A DNA stretch of 64,000 bases from Humulus lupulus. Taxonomy: Eukaryota; Streptophyta; Magnoliopsida; Rosales; Cannabaceae. Location of the stretch: positions 90,690,888 through 90,754,887 of the forward strand of contig NC_084796.1 in NCBI RefSeq assembly GCF_963169125.1, given 5' to 3'. Positions 46,543-57,935 of this stretch are shown one piece after another. Numbering within the stretch: position 1 is the stretch's first letter; every line of letters begins with the position of its first letter. The notes beneath the pieces are model-generated. The model worked only from the letters and a program-made list of their open reading frames with translations, was not told where the DNA came from and made no database searches. The position numbers and the translations under genes were made by a program.

Positions 46543-46973
46543 GGGTCCTGGTTCCAACGGCCAGGACCAGTAGGGAAATGTTGTAGAAGGTGTTTAGCCT
46601 ATCCTGAAACCCACATTCAGGACTGGATGACTTGGACCGTTTTGGACTTATTAATATAACTTTAATGATTTACCCTGACTTTATAGTTCAGGATCCAATG
46701 GCCTAGATCGTTAGAGATTTCTTTTAGGTATGACTTAATTAGTTAACTCGTTATAAACCTGATGTTCAGGTTCCAACAGCCTGGACCGTTAAGGAGTTAA
46801 CAACTATCATCTGATTTATTTGTCTTGATTATGGTGTTCAGGTTCTAACGGTTTGGACCATCGGAGATTAGTTGATTAGCTTATTTTGAAACTAAGGTTC
46901 AGGTTCCAATGGCCTGGGCCATTTATAAGACTAATTTTAAACAACTTAAACCTAAGACTCATGTTCCAATAGA
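46543..46973. repeat. Degenerate tandem array beside the 5' LTR of element D
   Basis: Six to seven units of about 70-78 bp with core TTCAGGTTCCAACGGCCTGG, starting near 46543, 46613, 46687, 46765, 46836, 46889 and 46957. The core is partly palindromic (CCAACGGCCTGG against TTGGACC). The last unit is cut by the LTR at 46974. Confidence 0.85.
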
Positions 46974-47911
46974 TTAAGAAATAAGAGCTAGGAAGAAATG
47001 ATCAAAGAGAAACGAACAAAGTTTTTGCGTGGTCGGGGTGTTAATGAGCCTTAGTCCACGAGTCTATTATATTATATTTTACAGAGCTTATGAAAATAAA
47101 CTTTTCAGTAAGTTTGAGTAGAGTAATTGCTTACAAGAGAAAATATGGGATCCACGCCACAGTTAACAACTGGCCCTATTTATAGACAATTCGGTGCAAT
47201 GAGCTTGGGCCAGACTAATCCAGGTCCAATAGGGATGTAATCATAGTTTGCTCGCTAATGGAGCCATAATACAAAGAGTGTTGCCTAATAAAACATATTA
47301 ATCAGGGCCCATTGGGTCGGCTTGGGTATAGCCAAGCCTCACAGCTTCAAATAGCACGTAACCTTAAACTAGTCCGCGTGGGCTTCTAAGGGGATCCTGG
47401 GGATAGGATCTGTTAGACTAGTGGCGGTACTGTTTCTGAGGAATAGTGTACATTCCGTGCATAACCTCTTCTGTAGGTTAGTTAAGGAGACCAACTTCTG
47501 TGTTTCTTAGGGACATGTCACCATCAGGGAAGATCAAACTTGCCCTATCTGGACGTCTCATCCGGGTTTCGTTACTAATGTACTCATTCATTTACCAGAG
47601 TCCTGGGTCGCTCATTATGATGGGTTCATTCTTAACAAGTTCTATTCCCAGACTAGCGAGCCTGCCACCTCTATTTGCATCCCACAGGATACGGGTCGGT
47701 TGGGACCGGGAAGACGAGTCGGGCATGCGTCTTGGTCCCGGTTCTCTTGTTATGGTCACTCATATTGAACATTGTTGGGTCACTGACGATTGGGCCATTA
47801 GGATTTTCTTCTTCCCTGTTCATTGGGCTTAGGATGGGCCCAGATCTCTTTAAGGGAGCCCATGGATCCATTGCATCATGCCATATGTCCTGTGGGGAAA
47901 CGGTGATAGCA
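46974..47911 (-). repeat. 5' LTR of element D
   Basis: Partner of 41350-42286. Starts TTAAGAAATAAGAGC (TG worn to TT) and ends GGTGATAGCA. Minus-strand TATAAATAGGG lies near 47170. No good PBS is seen on its left; TTGGAACATGAG is the nearest candidate. Confidence 0.85.
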
Positions 47912-50900
47912 AAATGTATTATGATTGATGTAGTTTGTGACTGATTTTTTCATCTCCCAAAAGTTTTAAGAAAATTTCATCAAAACATTAAAATATGAAA
48001 TAATGATAAACAAGATTGAAAAACAAATATGAAGAGAATAAACTAATTCAGGTGTAACTACCTTTGATGTGCATTTATTGTACAATAAAGAAGTTAACAT
48101 GTATATCGACTTTATTGTACATTTAAATATTATTCCTTGAAGAGAATGATAGAAAATAAATTTCATTTTAAAGAGTATTGATATTATTAGTCATGTTATT
48201 ATATATGCAATATTTCTTGCCAGAAGCAAGCATGGTCTTTTCAATGTTATTCCTTGGAGTAAATGATTTATTACTTATGTCAATTATTCATTGCACATTC
48301 CTAGAATTGAATATCTATTTATTAGTATTATAGTGAACTTTGTCATTGATCAAAGTGTAATTTATAATTACATTCCACAAAGTGTTATAAAGTCAAAACA
48401 AATATTTGAAAAGGTTCATTGCTAGCTAAAGTTGAACATATTTTATGTACTAGTTGTACAATTTCTATATAATATTGAATGTGGCAAAAAAAAAAAAGAC
48501 TTATAACATGTACTGGTTTTACATTTAATTATATAATATATCAAGTCATAAGAATAATGAATGATTTATTTCATTAATAAATAAGTGATATATTCATATT
48601 ATGATTATATATATTTGGCTACAACAAACATGATTATTATCATTGTGTATTAACTTGAATGAATAATAAGTTTATATTTCGAAAATAATTGTGCTTTTAA
48701 GCAATAACACCATTGGATAGATAAAATTGTTAAATATAATGTTGTTGAACGTAATATATTACAAAAATCAAATGGAGAAATCTGATTCTTGAAGAATCAA
48801 TGCTATTATATATTTTGAAGGATATTAAAATTATTTCATTCTCTAGTATATAAACAAAAATGAAACTTTTACAGCGGTTATGTATATGTTGAAAGTTTTA
48901 GTGAAATATGAAATATAGTGAACCTAAAGTTCATTAATTGAATGATCAATTAGATGCAATGAAATGGATAAATTTCCCTAAATTTAGATGAAGAACCAGA
49001 AGATTCTTTTTATTATTAATTCTTATATGGTGCTCAAGAAAATACGTATATATATTTTGGGAAATTCTCTGGTGCACCCTCTAAAAGGGGCACAACGGTG
49101 CACCCCCCTAGTGTTTTTTGCTTGAGAAGTATTTTTGGCAAATTGTTTTATGACCGTGTACATTGTAGTTATTTAGAGCATCCTGCTAATTTTCAGAAAA
49201 TTTCGAATAATTTACAGTGCCGAAAACTAGGTCCAAAACAGGTTGTTGCATATGTGACTAATTTTTTTATGCTTGTGGAAGGTAGCATGTTTGAACCTTA
49301 TTTTCGGCATTGTAAATTATTCGAAATTTTCTTAAAATTTGCAGGATGCTTTAAATAACTATAATGTACACAGTCATAAAAAAGAAATTTGCTGAAAATA
49401 CTTCTCAATCCAAAAACACTAGGGGTGCACCGGTGTGCCCCTTTTATGGGGGTGCACCTAAGAAATTACCTATATTTTGCATATTGGAAGTGAAAATAAA
49501 TTTGAATATCTTGCATTTTTTTTAAAAAAAATATATATTTAAACTAGTTTTTAAATGTTCTATTTATAAATATTTTAACTTGTCCAGTTTTATTGTTATT
49601 ATTTTTTACTTCATATATATATCATTTATAAAACTGCCACTCATTAGAATGTTAGTGCATTCAGTTTTTAAAATTTTCATAATTATTTATAAGTTCAAAT
49701 TATATTTATTCTGAAAATTATTTTGCTATATAGTTATATTTTTTGTCCAACATGCATGAGAAAAAAAAATTATATTATTTTGATAATGAGTATTTAATTA
49801 AATTCACTTTACATTTTTGAATCATTGTTGGATATTTTTGTTGCATAATTTCTTATTTATATGATAAGGTCATATGATCATGAACATAAAAGACTTATAA
49901 GCTTGTATATTTTTAACTATGCATATATATATATGACTCATTCTTGAAAATAAAATATGTTCGTAATTGTGATTTATTGAACCTGATGTTCAATGACCCA
50001 ATAATATATATGAGTTTGAACAAATATTAATTTCTTGTAATATATTTAAATCCCTACAGGTTGTATTTATTTTTTAAAATATTCTCTCGATCAGGGGGAG
50101 AGAAATGCAGTTGGATCGATGAATATTTTGAAAAATGATCCTTGCATAAAATAAGAACTAGAAGGTCAAAATGATAAAATCATACATATATGCATGCCAA
50201 CTTCAAATCAATATTATTTAAATTGAGTGAGAATGAGTCTAATAAACTTGAAGCGTAAGTGAACAAAGTAGAAATTATGAAAACAAATGTTCATTTGGTT
50301 TGTTCTGAAGATGTTGTAAGTAAGACGCACTCATGAAGATACCTTAATGTTATAAAGTATTGATAACTTTAACATTAAATAAAATTTGTGCTCCTGAAGA
50401 GACTCATTAAAGAAGTTATACACATAACAAAGTTGATAATAATTAAAGCCCTTGAAGTGGTTATACAGGTACCTATAAATAATATACATGTTTGACAAGT
50501 ATGTTGAAAATAATGATATCTCTTTAGGTTATGTCAATATGAGAAGAAATTATCATATTATAAATTATTGTGGACAATACAAAATGTTTGCATATGCAAT
50601 AAACTAATATGAGATAGCAAGGATCATGATATTAAATGGGTCAAGAATTATCTATGTGTATATAATTTTGGCCAAAATCATATGACACAATCCAGGCAGT
50701 ATAAATTTACTCACATAAAGTGAAGTAAAACCTGTAGGGGTACAAATAAATATTTGTACAAGAAAAAGTAATTCTAATGAGAATTTTGTATATCTGTACA
50801 CAAATGAATTATTGTACAAAATTTGCATAGACAAGATAATGATTAAATAAAGGCATATACATATTGTTATGAGAAAACATAATCAAGATTTGATTATAGC

Positions 50901-52204
50901 CTGGAGTATATATGTTTTATGAGAATTGATATGTTTCATATAAACGTTGCAACACAAATTATTTATTTGGAGCTCCTAGTAATATGAAATTTGAAATATG
51001 CCCTACTGGAAAAATTCCAGAAGAATTTAACATGTCTTATGAAATATAAATTCAATGTCGTGCACATTATACAATAAAGATCTTTGTCTGGATTAAAAAT
51101 AATTATTTGAAATTACAAGTATGATTGTTTATGCAATGTAAATTCATAAATAATACATTGTAAAAAGCTCTTGAAGAGCTCGTGATTATTTTATAAACTA
51201 CTGAAGAAAGATTTCTTATTTCATCTTGTAGATTGGGAATTATTAAATATATTTTTTGTTTACATCACTTGATGTAGAAATTATAGAACATGTAACGAGA
51301 ATGCAACGAATATATGCTCCCGACATACCATCTTTATTGCAAATGAAAATTCATTCATGTGATCATATTTAAATTTTAAATTTTGGATTGAACATAGTCA
51401 TAGATAATGAATATCCACAACATTGTTGATATGATATGATAATGAACAAGGTTATATACATGATTGATTTAATATGTTGGATAAATTTTCATATTCCATT
51501 GTACATGTATGCTCTAGAAGAGTTATAGTAAATATGTGATCATAGATAATTTATGGTAATTTATAATTACAATGAAAATCATATGAGATAGTTGATCACG
51601 AAAGTTACCATGGATATATGCATGAGGGGGAGATATATACATGCTACACTCTTTTTCCCTTAGTTCAGGTTTTGTCCCACTGGATTTTCCTGACAAGGTT
51701 TTTAATGAGGCTACTTTAAGTCATGTTGAGATACTTGCAAATCATGAGGCAAGGGGAAAATGTGTGATTGAGATCAACGAAACAACATATTTGTGGAACA
51801 TGTCGATTATCACCCGATAAAGAAATACCAACAATTCTCTATAAAGATAATGATGCATGTACTGCTCAACTAAAATGATAATACCTTAAAGGAGACAGAT
51901 TTAAATACATTTTACCACAGTTCTTCTTCACACATGATCTTGTAAAGAGTGGTGAGTTGATTTTCATCAAATTTGATCAAGCGACAATCTTGCAGACTTA
52001 TTTACAAAGTCATTATAAACATCAATTTTCGAGAAGATGGTACATAAGAGCATAATGCGTCGGTTAAATGATCTTCAAGAACGTCAAAATGAAAGGGAGT
52101 AAATATACACTGCACTCCTTTTTCCCTTGGTCGAGTTTTTGTCGTACTAAGTTTTTCTAGCAAGGTTTTTAATGAGGCAGATTACATGGACATCCAAGGG
52201 GTAG
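47912..52204 (+). pseudogene. Copia internal region, decayed
   Basis: AT-rich and full of stops. Near the 3' end a stretch around 51910-52060 still reads KFFFTHDLVKSGELIFIKFD and LQTYLQSHYKHQF, like the end of copia RNase H (normally ...THELQKSGEI...ADLFTKSL). A PPT (CCAAGGGGTAG) ends at 52204. Gag, integrase and RT are not readable as frames. Confidence 0.55.
49059..49470. mobile_element. 412-bp foldback MITE with target duplication TATATTTT
   Basis: Starts GGGAAATTCTCTGGTGCACC and ends with the complement of AGGTAATTTCTTAGGTGCAC. The two halves pair over about 195 bases each, so the element is nearly one long palindrome. TATATTTT is present at 49051-49058 and 49471-49478. The long arms and GG ends suggest a Mutator-like MITE, though the duplication is 8 rather than 9 bases. 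Frames inside it are not genes. Confidence 0.88.
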
Positions 52205-52464
52205 TGTTATAAATATTATATATATGGATGTCCATAATAATGAAGAATCACTAGGTTACCCAAAGTAAAATATCAACATTAATTCTCGATTGTATTTAGA
52301 GTAGTTACCTAATTTCCTTAGACCTTATTTCTCAGTATAAATAGGGGCCCTTCCCCCAATGAAATAATATATCCAAAAGTTTCACTCTCTCTTTACATCT
52401 CTCTCTATTTCTCTGTCTATTTCTTTGTACTTTATATTTCAGTATTCTTAAGAGTTTCATAACA
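52205..52464 (+). repeat. 3' LTR of the copia element
   Basis: Same length as 40417-40676; TATA at GTATAAATAGGGG near 52336. Confidence 0.9.
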
Positions 52465-52508
52465 AAAAATTGTTTGTTAGTATGAATAATATATATATAT
52501 ATATATAC

Positions 52509-52908
52509 GGCCACACTCTTAATGGTTACTACCCATGGATAGTTACTATAATATTAACCATTGGATTAAGATCAATAGTCCATATTTATAGTTGTTAATT
52601 AATATTTCTAAAAATAAATTTTAATTTTTTAAAATTTTTGGAAGGGTTACCTGATAAAAAACCTGTATTATTATGAAAATATAATATTGTAAACTTTTCA
52701 TTTTCCAAATGCATGTCAATTTCTAAATATAGCTAGTGTCTCACATTGGTTGGAAACAACATTAATTATGGAAAAAAAACTAAATTCGAAATTAATGTAG
52801 AAAATAAATATTTACCTGTTGGTGACTTGCTATACCAATTCACTAAGTTACCACATCATCATAATTGTTAGTACCCATTTATGGGTAGTAACCATTGAGA
52901 AGCCTTCC
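52509..52908. mobile_element. 400-bp MITE with ends related to TTAATGGTTACTACCCAT
   Basis: Left end GGCCACACTCTTAATGGTTA, right end (complement) GGAAGGCTTCTCAATGGTTA; both continue with CTACCCAT. It sits in an AT microsatellite (52485-52508 and 52909 on), so a 9-base ATATATATA duplication is possible but not provable. Confidence 0.7.
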
Positions 52909-53085
52909 ATATATATATATATTATTTATGAATAGGTATGTTTAATTACCACAGAAATTCAAAAACATCCATAACATAAGAAATCCCCAAGTCGTTCAAT
53001 ATTTCCAATATATAATTTTTTTAAATATATCGTTTTTTTTAACACAGATACAACATCTGAGTAAATTTCACACTATCATCACTTT
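52909..53085. other. AT-rich flank, nothing recognised
   Basis: Short AT-rich stretch between the MITE and the LTR of element C. Confidence 0.5.
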
Positions 53086-53711
53086 TGACCCTTGATTTGG
53101 TCAACGACACGAAGTTGCCAAAAACAATAAGAATTAACAAAGTCAATACAAGAATTAAACGACACAAAGATATTATAGTGGTTCGGCCCTAGAGAATGGT
53201 AATAACCTATGTGTACTTAGTGATTTTATTGATGTAAACTCTAAAACCTGCGATCCGTGAACTAGGGTTCACTAAGTTTCACAAGTTTCAAAGTGGAATT
53301 CAAAATCGTGTATAAAAGCACTTGTCCTATCTGAATACAAATTATTCCGTCCCCTTAAATGAATCCCATAAGTCCTATTTATAGGCTCTAGGTTGTACAT
53401 ATGGGCCTATGGGCCATGTTCAATTTTTGTTACAAACATATTTGAATAATAACAGAAATAATGATATTTACATATAAAGAAAATCAAATATCCTAGAAAT
53501 ATCCAACTCATAACTACATTTGAATTCTAGCTTTGGTCCTACGACCATATCTTGTCACATATGTCAGCACATCAGCTTCCCTGTTACTTAGCACATCTCT
53601 AGTGCCCATAAGGCAGCTCAATTTTTTCTTGATCTTCATTAATAACAGTCGCATACTATTCATGTGTGCCTCGACCATGGCACGTCATCATGCAAATATT
53701 TTGAGTAAACA
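53086..53711 (-). repeat. 3' LTR of element C
   Basis: Plus-strand ends TGACCCTTGATTTGG and GAGTAAACA. Minus-strand CCTATAAATAGGAC at 53374-53387 is the TATA box. 626 bp. Confidence 0.75.
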
Positions 53712-53727
53712 TTTGCTCCCGAAGTTT
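53712..53727 (-). other. Polypurine tract of element C
   Basis: Minus strand AAACTTCGGGAGCAAA directly before TGTTTACTC of the LTR. Confidence 0.7.
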
Positions 53728-53925
53728 ATTTTAATGCGATCAAAATTTAATAAACTTATTGGACAAGCTATCCAGCTGACCTGTCAAATCCGACTATACT
53801 TACTTTATTGACAAGACAAGTAATCATGACCTTTAGAGTTTCCCATAAATGATTTAAAGGTTATTTCTATTTCCCATTCAAAAACCTTGAAATCTCAGCA
53901 TTACATAACAAATACCCTTGGTCGA

Positions 53926-54055
53926 TATAAATACTCCTCTCCTTCCTTTATTCCATTTTTACACGATCATTCTCTCTCTTCAAGAATACTCAGAAAAACC
54001 TCCAAGAAACTCAGACATTTCAGTGCGATCCGAGACGTCTTCGAGTAACTCCAAG
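53926..54055 (+). promoter_or_regulatory. Remnant promoter and leader of the antisense gene, element C
   Basis: GATATAAATACTCC on the plus strand followed by a CT-rich leader, as in element D. The gene body is absent: at about 54055 the sequence passes directly into integrase (minus strand AAYQQKVA). The deletion removed the antisense gene and the integrase C-terminus. Confidence 0.5.
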
Positions 54056-54568
54056 CGACCTTTTGCTGGTAAGCTGCAACTCGTAATTGGGCTTGCTCAC
54101 GCCTTTCATCAATCAAGTCCAAATACTCCATTAATAACTTGTTATTTGCATTCTGGTCGTAGGTTATCCTTCTATGCGAGGGTGGATCTAACTCAACAGG
54201 TAACATAGCCTCATACCCATAGGCTATGGAAAATGGCATATGGCTTGTTGCTCTTCGGTGAGATGTTCTATACGACTAAAGCACTTCTGGCAATTGTTCT
54301 GGCCATGCTCCCTTTACTTCTTCGAGTCTTTTCTTTAGTGTGTCCTTCAGAGTTTTGTTCACAGCTTGAGCTTGTCTGTTGGCTTGTGGATGGGCGACTG
54401 ACAAAAAGCTCTTCATGATACAATGCCGCTTGCAGAAATTGGTGAATAGGACATTGTAAAATTGTGTGCCACTATCTGATACAATTGTTTTTGGCAGACC
54501 ATATCGACATACAAAGTTTTTCACAATAAAATCCAGTACTTCTATGTCGTGATTGTTGCTAGTGGTTC
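54056..54568 (-). pseudogene. Integrase core and C-side, element C
   Basis: Reads FVCRYGLPKTIVSDSGTQF, LSVAHPQANRQAQAVNKTLK, EVKGAWPEQLPEVL, then after a frame change FSIAYGYEAMLPVELD and REQAQLRVAAYQQKVA. In the motif usually NGQVEA the copy has NRQAQA, so the third catalytic Glu is lost. The second catalytic Asp (VSDSG) is kept. The frame is cut at the left by the deletion and at the right by the solo LTR. Confidence 0.85.
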
Positions 54569-57500
54569 TGTAACGACCCAAATTCGCTAATAAGGCTTAA
54601 GGGCCTTGATTAGTGTGCCGGGAGGGCATAATTGGGATTAGAATGAATGTTATTGATTTAAATGCGTAAATATATGATTAATAGTGTGCTTATGATAATT
54701 GATGATATTATAGGATGATGTGATATATATGTACGAGATATATGCGAGAACCACATTATTATGTGGATAATTCTGCAGCCGGCGACTTGAGGCGATCCTA
54801 GGGCTAGATAGCGAGAAAAGTCACAATGGGGCATTATAATTGAATTTGGATAAGTCAAGGAGTATTTTAGGTATCGGGTAGTGATTTAGGCTATGAGGTG
54901 ATGAAAATAAATAATTGGAGATATATTTGAGGTTAGGATGTCTAGGCGGGATTATTGTGGGACTTTACCGTTTTGCCCTCGGGGACGTTTCCGGCACCCC
55001 GAGCTTTGGGATTAGTCTAATAACCTAAGGATATACTTGGAGGACTTAGAAAACACTAGACAGAAATTAGACCGACTCTTCCTTAGTCTTCTCTCTCACC
55101 TCTCTCCTAAGGAAGGAAAACACTGAAACTTGAGGGGGAACTGCTGGAATTAAGCTGTATCTTTGAGAATTGAAGGGAATAATCTAGAGGATTAGCTCAG
55201 GAATTGATCAAGGTCTGAGATAGAGCCAAGGTAAGCCTTGAATTTTCGTTTCTGGTGTTAGGAATTTAGAGAAATGGCTGAGTTTTAAATATCTTTGGTT
55301 TTGGCATTTAAGGTGGAAATTGAGGCTCGAAACTTTGAAGATAGGCCAGGGGATCCTTGGAGAAATGATTCTACAGCTGAGGTAAGGTTTAATTTAAAGT
55401 TTGATGGTTGAATTTGAGAGTTTTCATGGTTGGTTTTGAGTTTTGTGGGTTTGAAATCTCAGAAATTGGAATTGGGATTTTGGTGCGTGTTAGGCTGGAT
55501 TTTTGGTTGGATTGTGTTGATTAAATCATTCTAATGATGTTGTTATTAATTGTTTTTGAGTTGGGGGCTTTGGGATGGCTTATGGTGAGGTTTAGAGATT
55601 GAAAATGATGGATTTTTCTGGGTTCGAAGGGTCGGGCCGCGGCATGGTTCTTGGTGAGCCGCGGCCCTTCGAGGCTGTTGCATGCTGAGGAAGGAGGGCG
55701 GGCCGCGGCATGGTCCAAGCAATGTCGCGGGCCTTACCTGTTTTTCTGCCTTAGATGGTTCTATTTGGGGGCCATGTCGCGGCATGGGTGGCCTATGCCG
55801 GGGCGCTTAAGGGATTTTGAGATTTTAGGCTTAGGAATTTAAGCTAGGGTGCTCGGGATTGAATCTTTTACCATATTTGGTGAAGTTCAATGTTCCGGGG
55901 AGTAGAACTTGGTTTGGAAAATAATTTAAGATTGTTAATGGTATCTTTCATCATGGCTGTGACTAGGTGCTAAGCTAGGGCTCGGGGATCGGATCGCGCT
56001 CAAGGAGTAATCGCCCGTAGCTAATTCATCTAGAAGCTAAAGGTAAGAAAACTACACCCGGTTGAATATTTGAACGGGACTAAGGGCTCCCTGATATATA
56101 TGATTGAAAGAATGGTATTATGCCATGTAAATTGTAACCAACGGCCTAAGCGTGTCACAGTTAACTTGTGCAATTGGCACGGCTCGGACACTGGTATCCG
56201 AGGACAACTTATTATGCACTGAGCTCAGTTTAAGTGGGCTGAAGTCAGTGGGTTAAATATAGGGTACGACCTAAGGTGTCGACCCTATTATTTGTGTTAA
56301 TTGATTATGTTATCCAGATTTCCGGATAGCGTTTAGATTGATGTCCTCGGGGAAGCAGAATTACCAATGTCTTTCACGGTAGGTGACCAGAGCTCGCGGA
56401 TGGACAGAAAGGCTTCGCCTCTCCCGTTTAGTGTCCGGATTACTCTTTCAAGCAAACACGACACGGAGGCTCGTCGACCCTCTCGGACTCCCGAAGGGGT
56501 ATCCTTCAGGGAAGCTCCTTCCAGGAGAAGCTCTTCAAGTGGTCTTCGCGGAAACAGTTCCGTGCCTCGCATGGAACTAAACCAAGCGGTCGAGTCATGG
56601 AGGAGGCATATTTGGAATGATATCCACCTGACACAGGATCCCGCCTGACACGCCCGACAGGTCAAAGCCGCGCACATCCCAGCACGCCTAAGGGTACCTT
56701 TTCGCCTACTGTTCCGCTGACAACTTGGAAAAGACGGCTGACTTTGTGTGTTCCCCATACTTTCACGTAAATATACCCACATAGAGTTTTGTAGCCATGA
56801 TACTACAGTAATTGTATCCCCTATTTATGGCTGGAGTAATTAAGACTCATGTACGTAGAGAAAAACCTAATCCAAAACCCTAGCTATAAAGACCCCTTCA
56901 TTTTACAAGAAGAGGGACGACCAACAGATCACATAGCAAAAACTCTACAAAAATCTCTCTAGCTTCATCTTCTTCAAGAGAACCCGAGAGAAACACTGTG
57001 AGTGTGTGAAGTTCTTGTTCACCAGCCATCTTACTGTAGTCCTTTCCAAGTATAATAACATCGACTCGTGGACTAGGGCTTGTTAACGCCTGAACCACGT
57101 AAAAACACTGTTTGTTTAGTTACATTTCAGAACTTCTACAGTTCTTATCTTTTTATTATTCTGTTTGTATTCGTTTCCGAAAAACTCGGTAAACAGATTA
57201 TTATATTTGGCTATGAATGTGATTAATGAGATTGTTAAATAATCTGAGTATAGATGAGGTTACTTGTACCTTGAAGTGTGCTTATATGCTGTGGATTGAA
57301 TATCTGAACATGCTTATTGAATGTCTGTTTGATAATATTGTTTATGCTGTGTATGTTGTTTTCTTGCTGGGCCTTGGCTCACGGGTGCTGCGTGGTGCAG
57401 GTAAAGGCAAGGGCAAGATCGATCAACCTTGATTGGAGAGCTCTGCAGGGTGAGTGTACATGTCAGGCCGCTCAACCGCCACGGTTGAGGAGATTACAGG

Positions 57501-57774
57501 GACGAGAGGACCAGAACCTTGTATTTTTCCTTAGTATGGCTAATGTTTACTCTCAACTGTTGAATTTTGTAAACCAACTTTTAAACATTGCAAATTTTGG
57601 GGATCCCTTCTGTAAACTGTTTATAACTTATAAGATGTATCTTTTGAGGCCAAAACGTCTTTTAGCCCTAGAACACTTTAGCTAATGGCACGTTTTGATT
57701 AAATTACTTGATTAGCAAGTCTCACACCTTTATAAATACACAGTGTAGCGGTCTTGGCTATCCAGGGCGTTACA
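54569..57774 (+). mobile_element. 3.2-kb solo LTR in the integrase of element C
   Basis: TGTAACGACCC at the start and CAGGGCGTTACA at the end give 7-base inverted ends (TGTAACG/CGTTACA). GGTTC is duplicated at 54564-54568 and 57775-57779. The core motif GCTGGGCCTTGGCTCACGGG is at 57366-57385 and GTGCAGGTAAAGG behind it. No coding frames. A second, smaller solo LTR lies inside (56339-57195), so its own length was about 2.35 kb. Family: Tekay/Del-like chromovirus LTR, from memory. Confidence 0.9.
56339..57195 (+). mobile_element. Smaller solo LTR nested in the 3.2-kb solo LTR
   Basis: Starts TGATGTCCTCGGGG and ends CCGAAAAACTCGGTAAACA. It is GC-richer than its host. CTATAAAGACC near 56884 is a likely TATA box, and GACTCGTGGACTAGG near 57063 recurs in the LTR at 59192. 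AGATT occurs at 56335-56339 and 57195-57199, overlapping the ends by one base each. Probably from a Tat-like element. Frames in 56333-56782 are chance. Confidence 0.7.
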
Positions 57775-57779
57775 GGTTC

Positions 57780-57935
57780 AGCTTCAGCCCACTTAGTAAA
57801 GTAGTCGACAACAACTACTGCATACTGGACATTCCCTTTTCCTGTGGGCAAAGATTTGATTAGGTCAATTCCCCAAATTGCGAATGGCCATGCGCTTTGC
57901 ATCTGTTTAAGCTCATTTAGGGTTGCTCGAGGTAT
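57780..57935 (-). pseudogene. Integrase start of the catalytic core, element C
   Basis: Reads ELKQMQSAWPFAIWGIDLIK, VQYAVVVVDYFTKWAEAEP with the first catalytic Asp. It continues at 54563 in the same sense when the solo LTR and one GGTTC are removed. On the right it meets CACTACAACAATTTTG. Confidence 0.85.

Larger units (their letters stand above)
41350..47911 (-). mobile_element. Element D: non-autonomous Tat derivative (LTRs plus antisense gene only)
   Basis: Two LTRs of 937 and 938 bp. Their minus-strand TATAAATA boxes and the polypurine tract beside the left LTR (minus GACTTAGGGGGTAAA then TGTTAT) show minus orientation. Between them is a multi-exon gene on the plus strand and a tandem repeat array; no gag, protease, RT or integrase is present. 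It lies inside the copia element. The target duplication is not clear (ATAGA left, AAATG right). Confidence 0.85.
40417..52464 (+). mobile_element. Ty1/copia retrotransposon with 260-bp LTRs, carrying two insertions
   Basis: LTRs at 40417-40676 and 52205-52464, both TGTTATAAATATT...ATAACA. PBS follows the left LTR and a PPT precedes the right one. Subtracting element D (41350-47911) and the MITE (49059-49470) leaves about 5.1 kb, a usual copia size. The internal region has no long frame left. The 5' flank AAAAT and 3' flank AAAAA(T) are nearly the same. The two LTRs differ at about 24 of 260 positions counted by eye. Confidence 0.9.

Noticed and set aside
49098..49358. An 86-codon plus-strand frame
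   Set aside because: It lies wholly inside the palindromic MITE and is a product of its inverted arms.
56333..56782. A 149-codon minus-strand frame and overlapping plus frames
   Set aside because: They fall in the GC-rich U3 of the nested solo LTR; long chance frames are expected there and no motif is visible.
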